From Bradyrhizobium sp. CSA207 (GTDB lineage: Bacteria; Pseudomonadota; Alphaproteobacteria; Rhizobiales; Xanthobacteraceae): 64,000 bases of DNA. The stretch covers positions 62,001 to 126,000 of the forward strand of contig NZ_JAACFT010000009.1 in NCBI RefSeq assembly GCF_029051685.1, in the 5' to 3' direction. Below, piece after piece: positions 40,287-49,653 of the stretch; position 1 is the stretch's first letter, and each line of letters begins with the position of its first letter. Position numbers and translations under genes: made by a program. Under the pieces are notes generated by a model, which ran no database searches, was not told where the DNA came from, and saw only the letters and a list, made by a program, of their open reading frames with translations.

Positions 40287-41900
40287 TCAGGGGTACGGTT
40301 TGGCAACACGTCGCCGTACCGCCAGAATCACAGCCAACGCAACGAGCACGGCCGCGGGCGCGTCGCCAACCCTTGCATAGATGGTCGGCGGGATTGCGGC
40401 GGGCAGGTTTGCATCCAAAATGCCTTCGATTCCGAGGCCGAGGCTGGCGATGGTTCGCCCCGCCGGATCGATCACCGCCGAGACGCCGGTATTGGCGGAG
40501 CGGACCAACGGCAAGCCGAGCTCGATCGCGCGCATTCGCGCTTGCTCCATGTGCTGGTAAGGGCCGGTCGAGATGCCGAACCAGCCATCATTGGTGAGGT
40601 TCACGATCCAGCCCGGGCGCTCGTTGCGCGCTGCGACTTCGCCGGGAAAAATCGCCTCGTAGCAGATCAGCGGCAGCGCTGGCGGCGCACCCGGCACCGG
40701 CAACGCATGCCGCACGGTGCCCGGAATGAAGCCGCCGCGTACCCGCGTGAGTTGCTCGAAGCCGAGCTTCTCCATCACGCTCTGGAAAGGAAGATATTCT
40801 CCGAACGGCACCAAATGCAGCTTGTCGTAGATGGCGAGCACGCTGCCGTCGTGGTCGATCACGTAGATCGAATTATAGGCACGCGTGATCGGCTTGCCCG
40901 GCGGCAGGTCAGGGGCGCGGACCGATCCGGTGATCAGCACCGTGCCCTTCGGCACCAGCTCGGTGATTTGCGCCATCGCGTCGGCTTCGCGGGTCAGAAA
41001 GAACGGAAACGCGGATTCCGGCCAGATCAGGATGGTGGCGTCGCGCACGCCGGTCGATTGCGGTCCGGAAGCGCGGTCCGACAGCGCGAGGTATTTCCTC
41101 ATCACCTCCGCTTTGGCGGCGTAGTTGAATTTTGCGTCCTGCTGGAGGTTCGGTTGCATCAGACGCAGCTTGGCGCCCGCGACCATCGTGGTCGGATGCA
41201 GCGACAGGCGGATCGCGCCGAAGATGCCCATGACAATCAGCAGCGCGACCGCAGCGGCCGGCGCATGCCACGACAGGCGGCGATCGCGCGTGCGGTCGAT
41301 CAGCACCGCTGGGCTCGCGAAGACCGCGACGGTGAGGAAGGTCATGCCCCACAGGCCGATCAGCGACGCCGTCTGCGCCAGCGGCAGCGGCTCAGATAGT
41401 GCATACCCGAAAGCGTTCCAGGGAAAGCCGCTCAGCGCGTGGCCGCGCAGCCATTCGCTGATGGTTAGGCTTGCCGCGAGCGCAAGCACGCGCGTGGCGT
41501 CCTTGCTCCAGAGCAGGCGGGCCGTGGCAAACCCGATCGCCGTGAAGACGGCAAGATAGGCCGGCAGGCCGAGCACGGCGAACGGTGTCAGCCAGGCAAA
41601 GACGTCGGCCTCGACGAAGAAGGCATAGCCGATCCAGTAGAGGCCGGGCACGAAATAGCCGAGCCCGAACCAGTAGCCGGTCAGCGCCGCCGCGGGGACG
41701 CCGCCGAGCCGGCCGGCGCCGGCGCCGTCGATCAGCCAGACCAGCACCGGGAAGGTGACGAACAGCACCGGCCAGGCGTTGAACGGCGCCAGCGCAAGAA
41801 CCGACAGCGCGCCGGCCGACATTGCGACGATGGCGCGCTTCCATCCCCAAGTCAGGATGATGGCGAGGGCGATCTGACGAAGCCGCTGGAAGGGGCTCAC
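40287..41900 (-). CDS. lnt: Apolipoprotein N-acyltransferase
   Basis: Lnt adds the third acyl chain to the N-terminal Cys of lipoproteins at the inner membrane. The 537 residues begin with about six membrane segments (SAGALSVLALAPFNAWPVLF onward), followed by a periplasmic nitrilase-type domain with the Glu-Lys-Cys triad: Glu in IWPESAFPF, Lys in YDKLHLVPFGEYLP and Cys in ICYEAIFPGEV. A final membrane helix (APAAVLVALAVILAV) closes the protein. The start is GTG at 41900, overlapping the corC-like stop by 4 bases. Confidence 0.97.
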   Translation of the reverse strand: MSPFQRLRQIALAIILTWGWKRAIVAMSAGALSVLALAPFNAWPVLFVTFPVLVWLIDGAGAGRLGGVPAAALTGYWFGLGYFVPGLYWIGYAFFVEADVFAWLTPFAVLGLPAYLAVFTAIGFATARLLWSKDATRVLALAASLTISEWLRGHALSGFPWNAFGYALSEPLPLAQTASLIGLWGMTFLTVAVFASPAVLIDRTRDRRLSWHAPAAAVALLIVMGIFGAIRLSLHPTTMVAGAKLRLMQPNLQQDAKFNYAAKAEVMRKYLALSDRASGPQSTGVRDATILIWPESAFPFFLTREADAMAQITELVPKGTVLITGSVRAPDLPPGKPITRAYNSIYVIDHDGSVLAIYDKLHLVPFGEYLPFQSVMEKLGFEQLTRVRGGFIPGTVRHALPVPGAPPALPLICYEAIFPGEVAARNERPGWIVNLTNDGWFGISTGPYQHMEQARMRAIELGLPLVRSANTGVSAVIDPAGRTIASLGLGIEGILDANLPAAIPPTIYARVGDAPAAVLVALAVILAVRRRVAKPYP

Positions 41901-43015
41901 TGGGAACCGGCCCCGTCGGCAGGCGGCGGAGTGGGCGTGTCACCGGAAGGCGTTTGTCCGCTCTCGGGCGCCGACTCGCGTCGGCGGCTCTCGCGCTGGG
42001 TGCGCGGCGCGGGACGCTCCTTCCGCGTCGAGATGCGCAGCCGCTTGACGCGGCGCGGATCGGCATCGAGTACCTCGACCTCGTAATTGCCCGGACCCGA
42101 GATCACTTCGCCGCGCACCGGCAGGCGGCCGACGAAGCTGACGAGATAGCCGCCCAGCGTCTCGACTTCCTCGCCGGCCTCGCCGGTGACGAAGTCCTCC
42201 CCGATCACCGTACGGACGTCGTTGAGGCTGGCGCGGGCGTCTGCGATGAAGGCGTTGTCGGGCAGGCGCACGATCGAGGGCGGCTCGTCGCTGTCATGCT
42301 CGTCGTCGATCTCGCCGACGATCTGCTCGACGATGTCCTCGAGCGAAACCAGTCCGTCGCTGCCGCCATATTCATCGACCACCAGCGCCAGGTGAATGCG
42401 CGTGGCCTGCATCTGCGCGAGCAGGTCGATCGCCCGCATCGACGGCGGCACATAAAGCAGCTTGCGGATGATACGCGCATCCTCGAGCGGCAGCGCGAGA
42501 TCGACGGCGCGCAGGTCGAGCCCGGCCGGCAGCGGCTTCTTGCGCTTGGCCTTGGTGACTGGCGGCACGCGCGCTCGCGCCGTCATGAAGGCGAGCAGGT
42601 CGCGGATATGGACGATGCCGACGGGATCGTCGAGCGTCTCGTTGTAGACCACGAGGCGCGAATGGCCGGCGCTCTCGAAACGATCCATCAATTCGCCGAG
42701 CGGGATGTCGCGCTTTACCGCGATGATGTCGGCGCGATGCACCATGACGTCGGCGATGCGGCGCTCATGCAGGCTGAGGATGTTGCGCAGCATGGTGCGC
42801 TCGACGGTGGAGAAACCGGTGTCGTCAGGCGTCGTGGCGTTGAGCACGACTTGCAGATCGTCGCGCACCGATCCCGCCTTCCAGCCGAACAGCGTGCGGA
42901 TGGCGCGCAGCAGCCAGCTTTCCGCGGTCGGGCGCATCACCTCGCCGGGCGTGACGACGACGGGCAGGTTGCGCGTGTTGCGCGGATTGTCGTGGGTCGG
43001 GTCGGAATCCGGCAT
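41897..43015 (-). CDS. CorC/HlyC-type CBS-domain protein
   Basis: The 372-residue protein lacks the membrane domain of larger hemolysin-C proteins. It has two CBS domains (about 85-215; VMVHRADIIAVKRDIPLGEL and ATRIHLALVVDEYGGSDGLVSLEDIVEQIVGEI) and a C-terminal CorC_HlyC domain (LGGYLVSFVGRLPVRGEVIS). The last 60 residues are a charged Arg/Pro-rich tail. The ybeY-corC-lnt order is conserved; the family is implicated in Mg/Co resistance. I chose the ATG at 43015, 13 bases after ybeY; the longer open frame overlaps ybeY. Confidence 0.9.
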   Translation of the reverse strand: MPDSDPTHDNPRNTRNLPVVVTPGEVMRPTAESWLLRAIRTLFGWKAGSVRDDLQVVLNATTPDDTGFSTVERTMLRNILSLHERRIADVMVHRADIIAVKRDIPLGELMDRFESAGHSRLVVYNETLDDPVGIVHIRDLLAFMTARARVPPVTKAKRKKPLPAGLDLRAVDLALPLEDARIIRKLLYVPPSMRAIDLLAQMQATRIHLALVVDEYGGSDGLVSLEDIVEQIVGEIDDEHDSDEPPSIVRLPDNAFIADARASLNDVRTVIGEDFVTGEAGEEVETLGGYLVSFVGRLPVRGEVISGPGNYEVEVLDADPRRVKRLRISTRKERPAPRTQRESRRRESAPESGQTPSGDTPTPPPADGAGSQ

Positions 43016-43028
43016 CTCAATCCATCCG

Positions 43029-43526
43029 TCAGCGGTCGGCATAGGGGTCGGGGATGCCGAGATGAGCCAGGATCTGGGTTTCGAGCGCTTCCATCTCCTC
43101 CGCGTCGTCGTCATTCTCGTGGTCGTAGCCGACCAGATGCAGGAATCCATGCACGGCCAGATGGCTCAAATGGTGGTCGAACGGCTTCTGCTCCTCGTCC
43201 GCCTCGCGCCGCATGGTCTCGTAGGCGATGGCGATGTCGCCGAGCATGCGCGGCGCATCGCCCGGCTTCCACGCGCCCTCCGGCTGGAGCGCCGGAAACG
43301 ACAGCACGTTGGTCGGCTTGTCGAGGCCGCGCCAGTTGCTGTTGAGCGTGCGGATGCCGGCATCGTCGGTCAGCATGACGGCCACTTCGGCCTCGGCGAC
43401 GTCTTCGTCGACCGACTCGGCGGCGGCTGCGACCGCGCGCTGGATCACGGTCTCGGCGTCGGGCTCGCTCTGCCAGCAATCGGCGACGACGAGGACCTCG
43501 GTCATGGGAAGGTTGGGATGTGACAT
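43029..43526 (-). CDS. ybeY: rRNA maturation endoribonuclease YbeY
   Basis: YbeY is a zinc-dependent endoribonuclease needed for 16S rRNA 3'-end maturation and ribosome quality control. The 165 residues include LNSNWRGLDKPTNVLSFP and the metal motif HLAVHGFLHLVGYDH (three His). The ATG at 43526 or the one at 43505 could be used; neither has a strong ribosome site. It lies between phoH and the corC-like gene, as in many proteobacteria. Confidence 0.96.
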   Translation of the reverse strand: MSHPNLPMTEVLVVADCWQSEPDAETVIQRAVAAAAESVDEDVAEAEVAVMLTDDAGIRTLNSNWRGLDKPTNVLSFPALQPEGAWKPGDAPRMLGDIAIAYETMRREADEEQKPFDHHLSHLAVHGFLHLVGYDHENDDDAEEMEALETQILAHLGIPDPYADR

Positions 43527-43585
43527 CGCTTTGTTCGGAACGAAGGGCGCTGTATGCGCGCCCGCATGATCCGGCTGTTGTCCCG

Positions 43586-44641
43586 TCAGGATCTGTTGCC
43601 GATGGACGGCCGCTGCGGCTGCCCTTCGTAGGCCGAGACGATCCGCGCCACGAGCTCATGGCGAATCACGTCCTCGGCGGTGAAATGAACTTGCGCAATG
43701 CCCTCAACGCCGCTCAGCAGCCGGGTCGCTTCCGCAAGGCCCGAGGTCTGGCCGTTGGGCAGGTCGATCTGCGAGGGGTCGCCGGTCACGATCATGCGGC
43801 TGTTTTCGCCGAGACGTGTCAGGAACATCTTCATCTGCATCGACGTGGTGTTCTGTGCCTCGTCCAGGATGATGGCGGCATTGGTGAGCGTGCGGCCGCG
43901 CATGAAGGCGAGCGGCGCAATCTCGATCTCGCCGGTCTGGAGCGCGCGTTCGACGATGCGCGCGTCCATGAGGTCATAGAGCGCGTCGTAGATCGGGCGC
44001 AGATAGGGATCGACCTTCTCGCGAAGGTCGCCGGGCAGGAAGCCGAGCCGCTCGCCGGCCTCGACCGCGGGGCGCGACAGGATGATCTTGTCGACCTCCT
44101 TGCGCTCGAACAGCTGCGCGGCATGCGCAACTGCGAGCCAGGTCTTGCCGGTGCCGGCGGGGCCGACGCCGAACACCAGTTCGTGGCGTTTCAGCGCGCG
44201 GATGTAGGAGTCCTGCGCGGCGGTGCGCGCCCGCACCGGGCGCTTGCGCAAATTAATGCTCTCGAAGGTCGACTTGGCCGATTTGGCATCGAACTCGAAC
44301 AGCGATCCCTGCGCGATCACGGAGCGAATCGCGCCTTCGACCTCGCCCTGGTCGAGATCCTGTCCCTTCACCGCCTGGGCGTAGAGCATTTCCAGCACGC
44401 GGCGGGCGGCATCGCAGCCGTCGCGCGTGCCGCCGATGGTGATGTGGTTGCCCTTGGAATCCACGACCACGCCGAGCCGCCGCTCGATCTGCGCGAGGTT
44501 CTGGCCGTAGGGGCCGACGAGTGCGGACGCGGCGCGGTTGTCGTCGAAATCGATGACGACCTGGGTTTCCGGCGGTACCTGCATGTCGCGGTCAAATTTG
44601 CGGCTGGGAGCGAAGGAAGGCGAATCCGATGCGCTTTTTGG
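43586..44641 (-). CDS. phoH: PhoH-family P-loop ATPase
   Basis: PhoH-like proteins (YbeZ type) are ATPases thought to work with YbeY on RNA. The protein has a KH-like N-terminal region (ALVGPYGQNLAQIERRLGVV), the P-loop VGPAGTGKTWLA, VEAGERLGFLPGDLREKVDP, and Walker B AAIILDEAQNTT then VTGDPSQIDLP. No ATG exists at the expected N-terminus; I propose TTG at 44641 (reading PKSASDSPSFAPSRKF) with GGAG about 10 bases upstream, giving 351 residues. TTG at 44665 and ATG at 44584 are alternatives. It follows miaB by 7 bases. Confidence 0.92.
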   Translation of the reverse strand, partial: PKSASDSPSFAPSRKFDRDMQVPPETQVVIDFDDNRAASALVGPYGQNLAQIERRLGVVVDSKGNHITIGGTRDGCDAARRVLEMLYAQAVKGQDLDQGEVEGAIRSVIAQGSLFEFDAKSAKSTFESINLRKRPVRARTAAQDSYIRALKRHELVFGVGPAGTGKTWLAVAHAAQLFERKEVDKIILSRPAVEAGERLGFLPGDLREKVDPYLRPIYDALYDLMDARIVERALQTGEIEIAPLAFMRGRTLTNAAIILDEAQNTTSMQMKMFLTRLGENSRMIVTGDPSQIDLPNGQTSGLAEATRLLSGVEGIAQVHFTAEDVIRHELVARIVSAYEGQPQRPSIGNRS

Positions 44642-44648
44642 CAAGGGT

Positions 44649-46046
44649 TCAGGCTCCAGTGGCAATGGGGGATAAAGCGGGCTCGCGCCCAGTGCGCGGC
44701 GTCACGAGCTCACCGAGGAAGCTGTAGCGCTCGAGGCTGTCGATCCGGACCGGCAGGATCGTTCCGATGATATCGGGCGGCGCCATCACGTGGGCAGGCT
44801 GCAGGAAGGCGGTTCGGCCGACGATCTGGCCGTCCTTGCGTGCCGGGCGTCCGAACAGCACGTCGACCGTTGTGCCAATCGCGGCCTTGTTGAAGGCCGA
44901 TTGCTGGCTGTCGATCAGTTCCTGGAGCCGCTCCAATCGCTGGTCCATCTCGGCGGGGGACACCGTCTCCTGCATGTCCGCGGCCGGCGTTCCCGGCCGG
45001 GCGGAGTATTTGAACGAATAAGCCGCAGCGTAGCCGATTTGCGTGACAAGTGCGAGGGTCGCGAGAAAATCTTGCTCGCTCTCGCCGGGGAAGCCGACGA
45101 TAAAATCTGATGAAAAAGCAATGTCTTGGCGCGCGGCCCGGAAACGGTCGATGACGCGCCGATAATTATCGGCGGTATGTTTCCTGTTCATGGCCGCCAG
45201 AATCCGGTCCGAGCCCGACTGCACCGGCAGGTGCACGAACGGCATCAGCGCCTCGAGATCGCGGTGGGCCGCAATCAGGCTGTCGTCGACGTCGCAGGGA
45301 TGGCTGGTCGAATAGCGCAGCCGCGCGATGCCGGGAATCCGCGCCAGGCGCTCGAGCAATTTGCCGAGCGGCCAGCTTTTTCCGTCGGGTCCGTCGCCGT
45401 GATAGGCGTTGACGTTCTGCCCGATCAGCGTCAGTTCGCGCACGCCGTTGTCGGCAAGCCGCGTCGCGTCGTCGATGATCTTCGTCACCGGACGCGAGAC
45501 TTCGGCGCCGCGCGTGTACGGCACGACGCAGAAGGTGCAGAACTTGTCGCAGCCTTCCTGCACCGTGACGAAGGCGGAAATGCCGCGTGCGCGGATCGCC
45601 TCGGGTCTTGGCTGGGCCAGGAAGCCGAACTTGTCGGCGGCCGGAAATTCGGTCTCGATCGCGCGGCCTTCGGTGCCGGCGCGCTTCAACAGCTCCGGCA
45701 GATGATGGTAGCTCTGTGGGCCGACCACGACGTCGACGACAGGAGCGCGGCGCACAATCTCTTCGCCCTCGGCCTGCGCCACGCAGCCCGCGACTGCGAT
45801 CTGCATCGCGCGGCCTCCGCGTGCGGCCTCGTCCTTGGCGACGCGCAGCCGGCCGAGCTCGGAATAGACCTTTTCGGATGCCTTCTCGCGGATGTGGCAG
45901 GTGTTGAGGATGACGAGGTCGGCGTCCTCGGCGCTGGCCGTCTCCACGAATCCTTCCGGGGCCAGCGTGTCCACCATGCGCTGGGCATCGTAGACGTTCA
46001 TCTGGCAGCCGTATGATTTGATGTGCAGCTTGCGCGGCGGCGTCAT
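44649..46046 (-). CDS. miaB: tRNA-2-methylthio-N6-dimethylallyladenosine synthase MiaB
   Basis: MiaB adds the methylthio group to i6A37 in tRNA. The 465 residues show the N-terminal auxiliary cluster Cys ([25 protein letters not shown]), the radical-SAM motif [15 protein letters not shown] (Cys-x3-Cys-x2-Cys) and a C-terminal TRAM domain ([20 protein letters not shown]). It heads the miaB-phoH-ybeY-corC-lnt run on the minus strand. Confidence 0.97.
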   Translation of the reverse strand: MTPPRKLHIKSYGCQMNVYDAQRMVDTLAPEGFVETASAEDADLVILNTCHIREKASEKVYSELGRLRVAKDEAARGGRAMQIAVAGCVAQAEGEEIVRRAPVVDVVVGPQSYHHLPELLKRAGTEGRAIETEFPAADKFGFLAQPRPEAIRARGISAFVTVQEGCDKFCTFCVVPYTRGAEVSRPVTKIIDDATRLADNGVRELTLIGQNVNAYHGDGPDGKSWPLGKLLERLARIPGIARLRYSTSHPCDVDDSLIAAHRDLEALMPFVHLPVQSGSDRILAAMNRKHTADNYRRVIDRFRAARQDIAFSSDFIVGFPGESEQDFLATLALVTQIGYAAAYSFKYSARPGTPAADMQETVSPAEMDQRLERLQELIDSQQSAFNKAAIGTTVDVLFGRPARKDGQIVGRTAFLQPAHVMAPPDIIGTILPVRIDSLERYSFLGELVTPRTGREPALSPIATGA

Positions 46047-46236
46047 GGAACCCGAAATTGAGGTGGAGGAAGGCCCTCAGATATAGGCTGGAGCGGCGAA
46101 AATCCAGCGAATGGACCCCACGGGGGCATTCCGGTCGCTTGTGGAGCGAGCAAAGTCGGAATCTCGACCCAAAAGCCCTGGATTCCGGCCTTCACGCGCG
46201 CTGCGCGTGCCCAGGAATGACGGTGATGGGGCGGAA

Positions 46237-46917
46237 TCAGCCGGCCAAAGCGTCCGCCTCGACCCGCCGGACCAATTCCGGCAATTGCCGCATGTCGTCG
46301 AAGGTCAGGTCGGCGCCCGCCTGGCGCAACGTCTCGGCATGGCCGTCGTCGCAATGGCTGCCGCCGTGGAAGCCGAACACAGTCATGCCGGCCGCTCGCG
46401 CCCCGGCAATGCCGGCAAGGCTGTCTTCGATCACGACACAGCGATGCGGCGGCACGCCCATTTCGGAGGCCGCGAACAGGAACAGGTCCGGTGCCGGCTT
46501 GCCGTGTTTCACCTGCGAGGCCGAGAAGATGTTCGGCGCGAGGCGCTCATAGAGGCCCGTGCTTCCGAGACTCACTTGCATACGTTGATGCGATCCGCTG
46601 GAAGCGACGCAGACGTGCTGGGTGACGGTATCGAGAACGTCATGAATACCGCGGATCGCTTCGAGATCGGCTTCGAACGCGCGGAACAGCTCGTCCTGCA
46701 AGTCGCCGTGATAGGCCTCGGGCAGCTTGCGCCCGAGTTCGGACTCGATCTCGATATTGGCCTGCCGTGTCGATCGTCCGAGGAAACGCTCGAACACCTG
46801 CTCCGACGTGATCGGATAGCCGTGCCGGGTCAGCACATCCGCGTGCGCGCGGCAGGAGATCACCTCGCTGTCGACCAGCACGCCGTCGCAATCGAAGATG
46901 ATGAGATCGACGGGCAC
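46237..46917 (-). CDS. HAD-superfamily hydrolase (phosphoglycolate/beta-phosphoglucomutase-like)
   Basis: The 226-residue chain has HAD motif I FDCDGVLVDSE, motif II VASSGS, motif III Lys in HGKPAPDLFLFAA and motif IV IEDSLAGIAGARAAGM, with a helical cap domain between I and II. This pattern is common to sugar-phosphate phosphatases; the substrate is unknown. It starts 25 bases after the fur stop and may be co-transcribed with fur. Confidence 0.88.
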   Translation of the reverse strand: MPVDLIIFDCDGVLVDSEVISCRAHADVLTRHGYPITSEQVFERFLGRSTRQANIEIESELGRKLPEAYHGDLQDELFRAFEADLEAIRGIHDVLDTVTQHVCVASSGSHQRMQVSLGSTGLYERLAPNIFSASQVKHGKPAPDLFLFAASEMGVPPHRCVVIEDSLAGIAGARAAGMTVFGFHGGSHCDDGHAETLRQAGADLTFDDMRQLPELVRRVEADALAG

Positions 46918-46942
46918 TAGCGCATGATCCGAAAAAGCGTGC

Positions 46943-47407
46943 TCAAGACGTCGACTTGTCGTCGTCGAGCGGGACGCAATAGAGCTCGAGGCGATGGTCG
47001 ACCAGCTTGTAGCCGAGCCTGCGGGCGATTTCGGCCTGCAGCTTCTCGATCTCTTCCGAGGTGAACTCGATCACCTTGCCGTCGCGCAGATTGATGAGGT
47101 GGTCGTGATGGCTGTCGCGCATCTGCTCGTAGCGGGCGCGGCCTTCGCGAAAATCGTGACGTTCGATGATGCCGGCATCCTCGAACAGCTTGACGGTGCG
47201 ATAGACCGTCGAGATCGAGATCTTGTCGTCGACGGCGACGCAGCGCCGGTACAATTCCTCGACGTCGGGATGATCGACCGCCTCCGCAAGCACGCGGGCG
47301 ATGACACGCCGCTGCTCGGTCATGCGCATGCCGGTGGCGGCGCAGCGTGCCTCGATGCCGGACGCGCTGGATGTGGGGGCTGCCGAGGAAGGTTTCAGTG
47401 CGGTCAT
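46943..47407 (-). CDS. fur: Ferric uptake regulator Fur
   Basis: Fur represses genes when iron (or manganese) is available. The 154 residues show the winged helix (MRMTEQRRVIARVLAEAVDH, ISISTVYRTVKLFEDAGII) and the metal/dimer region RDSHHDHLINLRDGKVIEF and HRLELYC. The C-terminal CxxC zinc motif of E. coli Fur is absent, as in several rhizobial Fur proteins. I chose the ATG at 47407. The irr promoter at 15141-15169 has a Fur-type site, so this gene probably controls irr. Confidence 0.93.
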   Translation of the reverse strand: MTALKPSSAAPTSSASGIEARCAATGMRMTEQRRVIARVLAEAVDHPDVEELYRRCVAVDDKISISTVYRTVKLFEDAGIIERHDFREGRARYEQMRDSHHDHLINLRDGKVIEFTSEEIEKLQAEIARRLGYKLVDHRLELYCVPLDDDKSTS

Positions 47408-47445
47408 AATTGTCTGCCTGACGGGGGCGCTTTGTGCCAACAATG

Positions 47446-47931
47446 TTACGACAAGTCACGTCGCATCAGAAGTGCGTTCAATTGTTCCCCGTTCGGCTGC
47501 TTATAGTAGCGTTCGCGGCGCCCGACCACCATGAATCCGGCCCGGTCGTAGAGCCGTCGCGCCGGCTGGTTGTTTTCCTCGACTTCCAGAAATATCGTGC
47601 GTACGCCGCGCCCTGCAAGGTGGCCGAGATGGGTCATCAGCAGCGTGCGGGACAGGCCGCGGCCGCGAAGGGCCGGGTCGACGGCAATGGAGAGGATTTC
47701 GGCTTCATCCGCGCCGATCCGCGACACTGCAAAGCCGACCGTCTTGCGGCCCAGGCGCAACCGATGCACCAGCGTGTTGCGCTCGCCGATCATGGTCTCG
47801 AACTCACCTTCGCCCCAGCCGCGCGCGAAGGATTCGCCGTGAAGCTGCGCCAGCCGCGCGGCGTCGCGCGCAGCAGCCGGCTCGACGGCGGCAGTGCCGC
47901 CGCGCCACCATTGCGACAACCATCTCATCAT
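47446..47931 (-). CDS. rimI: Ribosomal protein S18-alanine N-acetyltransferase (RimI-like)
   Basis: The 161-residue GNAT protein carries the RimI pattern: LAQLHGESFARGWGEGEFET, AEILSIAVDPALRGRGLSRT (acetyl-CoA loop), IFLEVEENNQPARRLYDRAGF and RYYKQPNGEQLNALLM. RimI acetylates the N-terminal Ala of S18 in E. coli. I chose the ATG at 47931, which overlaps the tsaB stop (ATGATG). The open frame upstream antisense to tsaB is not real. The tsaB-rimI pair is very common. Confidence 0.92.
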   Translation of the reverse strand: MMRWLSQWWRGGTAAVEPAAARDAARLAQLHGESFARGWGEGEFETMIGERNTLVHRLRLGRKTVGFAVSRIGADEAEILSIAVDPALRGRGLSRTLLMTHLGHLAGRGVRTIFLEVEENNQPARRLYDRAGFMVVGRRERYYKQPNGEQLNALLMRRDLS

Positions 47932-48623
47932 GGGGTCGCGGCTTGCGCTGCGCGTGGCGGCTGTGCTGCCGGCTTTGCATCGGGCGCGCGCAGATAAAAC
48001 GGTCGCGCCGGCGTTGTTTCGGGATCGGCGGCCGCGCCGAGCCATGCGACCCAGCCGACGTCGGGCGCAGGCTGCGCGTCGACCGCAACCGGTTGCGGTG
48101 CGTCCTTTGGCCAGCGCTCGGCGAGGATATTTGCGGCATTGCCGACCAAATGCGGCGCGCCGAATTGCGAGGCCGCAATCGCCTCGTCGATGCTGGCCAC
48201 GTTCGGCCGCACCAGCTGGCTGCCGTCGCCGGCGACGATCTGGAAATAGACGTGGTCGTGCCGCGCATCGATCGCCGAGATCACGGGCGTCGTTCCGCTC
48301 TGGCCGACGATGGCGGCAGCGTAGGCCGACAATGTCGTCAGCCCGACGGCCGGCCGTTTGGCCGCGAGCGCAAGGCCGCGTGCCGCCGAAATGCCGACGC
48401 GCAAGCCGGTGAAACTGCCGGGACCGACGGTGACGGCGATGCGGTCGAGCGAGGTGAAGGCCAGATTGGCTGATAGCATGACGCGCGCGATCATCGGCAT
48501 CAGCGCCTCGGCGTGGCCGCGCTTCATCAGAAGCTGCTCCTGCGCAAGGAGTTCGCTGGCCTCGGTATCGAGCACGGCGGCCGCGCATGCTTCGAGCGCA
48601 GTATCGATGGCGAGGATCAGCAT
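47928..48623 (-). CDS. tsaB: tRNA threonylcarbamoyladenosine biosynthesis protein TsaB
   Basis: TsaB is the ASKHA-fold partner of TsaD in t6A37 synthesis. The 231 residues start MLILAIDTALEACAAAV, followed by MKRGHAEALMPMIARVM and the signature VTVGPGSFTGLRVGISAARG. The C-terminal part is Ala/Pro-rich. It starts the tsaB-rimI-fur-HAD run; its partner TsaE is encoded at the left edge of this window. Confidence 0.95.
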   Translation of the reverse strand: MLILAIDTALEACAAAVLDTEASELLAQEQLLMKRGHAEALMPMIARVMLSANLAFTSLDRIAVTVGPGSFTGLRVGISAARGLALAAKRPAVGLTTLSAYAAAIVGQSGTTPVISAIDARHDHVYFQIVAGDGSQLVRPNVASIDEAIAASQFGAPHLVGNAANILAERWPKDAPQPVAVDAQPAPDVGWVAWLGAAADPETTPARPFYLRAPDAKPAAQPPRAAQAATP

Positions 48624-48644
48624 GGAACGATCATAGCATCATCC

Positions 48645-48758
48645 CGTCGTCATGGCCGGGCTTGACCCGGCCATCCACGACTTTGAGTCCCAAGAACGTG
48701 GATGCCCGGGACATCTAGCGCGAAGAACGCGCTTCGCGCTTTTGCCCGGGCATGACGG
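48645..48758. repeat. Family C intergenic repeat, second copy
   Basis: It begins CGTCGTCATGGCCGGGCTTG, has CCCGGCCATCCACGA and AACGTGGATGCCCGGGAC as inner inverted arms, and ends TGCCCGGGCATGACG. It resembles 14461-14589 throughout. It lies between the nfu-like gene and tsaB, which are read on the same strand. Confidence 0.8.
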
Positions 48759-48785
48759 TGTTCAACTCGATCGTCGAACGCGCAA

Positions 48786-49355
48786 TCACATCGGCCGGAC
48801 TTCGACCACGTCGGGCACGAAATGCTTGAGCAGGTTCTGGATGCCGTGCTGGAGCGTTGCGGTCGATGACGGGCAGCCCGAGCAGGCGCCCTTCATGTTG
48901 AGATAGACAATGCCGTCCTTGAAGCCGCGGAAGGTGATGTCGCCGCCGTCATTGGCGACCGCCGGCCGCACGCGGGTCTCGATCAGGTCCTTGATCATGT
49001 CGACCGTCTCGGCATCGGCCTCGTCGAAGAACTCGTCCGCGTAGTCGAGGTCGCTATCGCTTGGCGCCGCGCCGTCGGCGAGCAGCGGCGCGCCGGACAT
49101 GTAGTGCTCCATGATGGCGCCGAGAATCGCTGGCTTGAGCTGCTGCCATTCACCGCCCGCCTTGGTCACGGTGATGAAGTCGGAGCCATAGAATACGCCG
49201 GTGACGCCGGGCACCTCGAACAGCTTTTCGGCGAGCGGCGAGCGCGTGGCGGCTTCGCGGCTCGAAAACTCCATCGGGCCGCCGTCGGTCACGACGCGGC
49301 CGGGAATGAACTTGAGCGTGGCGGGATTGGGGGTGGCTTCGGTCTGAATGAACAT
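48786..49355 (-). CDS. Nfu-type iron-sulfur cluster scaffold/carrier
   Basis: The 189-residue protein has an N-terminal Nfu_N domain (MFIQTEATPNPATLKFIPGR, about 1-90) and a C-terminal NifU-like domain with the cluster-binding CSGC in GACSGCPSSTATLQHGIQNL. Such proteins carry 4Fe-4S clusters to target enzymes. The ATG at 49355 has GGAGA upstream. An acidic linker DSDLDYADEFFDEADAE joins the domains. Confidence 0.93.
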   Translation of the reverse strand: MFIQTEATPNPATLKFIPGRVVTDGGPMEFSSREAATRSPLAEKLFEVPGVTGVFYGSDFITVTKAGGEWQQLKPAILGAIMEHYMSGAPLLADGAAPSDSDLDYADEFFDEADAETVDMIKDLIETRVRPAVANDGGDITFRGFKDGIVYLNMKGACSGCPSSTATLQHGIQNLLKHFVPDVVEVRPM

Positions 49356-49483
49356 GGCTTTCTCCGGACGTCGCCGGTTCAAGGCCGGCGCGCAGGCTAT
49401 CCACTAGCAGATGGCGACGGGGAACGCACGGTCAAGGGGTGGCGGGAAATTCACCCATCACTTTCAGCGGGTTAGGCTCCTCT

Positions 49484-49643
49484 TACCCTCCCCTGGAGGG
49501 GGAGGGTCGATCGCGCGAAGCGCGAGCGGGGTGGGGTGATCTCTCCCCACGGGCAGCGTGAGAGGTGGAGAGACCTTCACCCCACCCCGTCTCATGTCTC
49601 GCTTCGCTCAACATGAGCCGACCCTCCCCCTCCAGGGGAGGGT
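49484..49643. repeat. Family F intergenic repeat (TACCCTCCCCTGGAGGGGGAGGGT type)
   Basis: The ends TACCCTCCCCTGGAGG and CCTCCAGGGGAGGGTA are inverted copies. Inside are GGGGTGGGGTGA and TTCACCCCACCCCG, also inverted, and a GCGCGAAGCGCGAG hairpin. The whole 160 bases could fold into one long cruciform. It separates the nfu-like gene from the universal stress protein gene; the rest of 49356-49653 shows nothing else. Confidence 0.8.
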
Positions 49644-49653
49644 AAAGAGCAAG

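Noticed and set aside
47932..48588. Long N-terminal extension of rimI
   Set aside because: The extension overlaps tsaB in the same direction in another frame; the ATG at 47931 gives a normal-length RimI.
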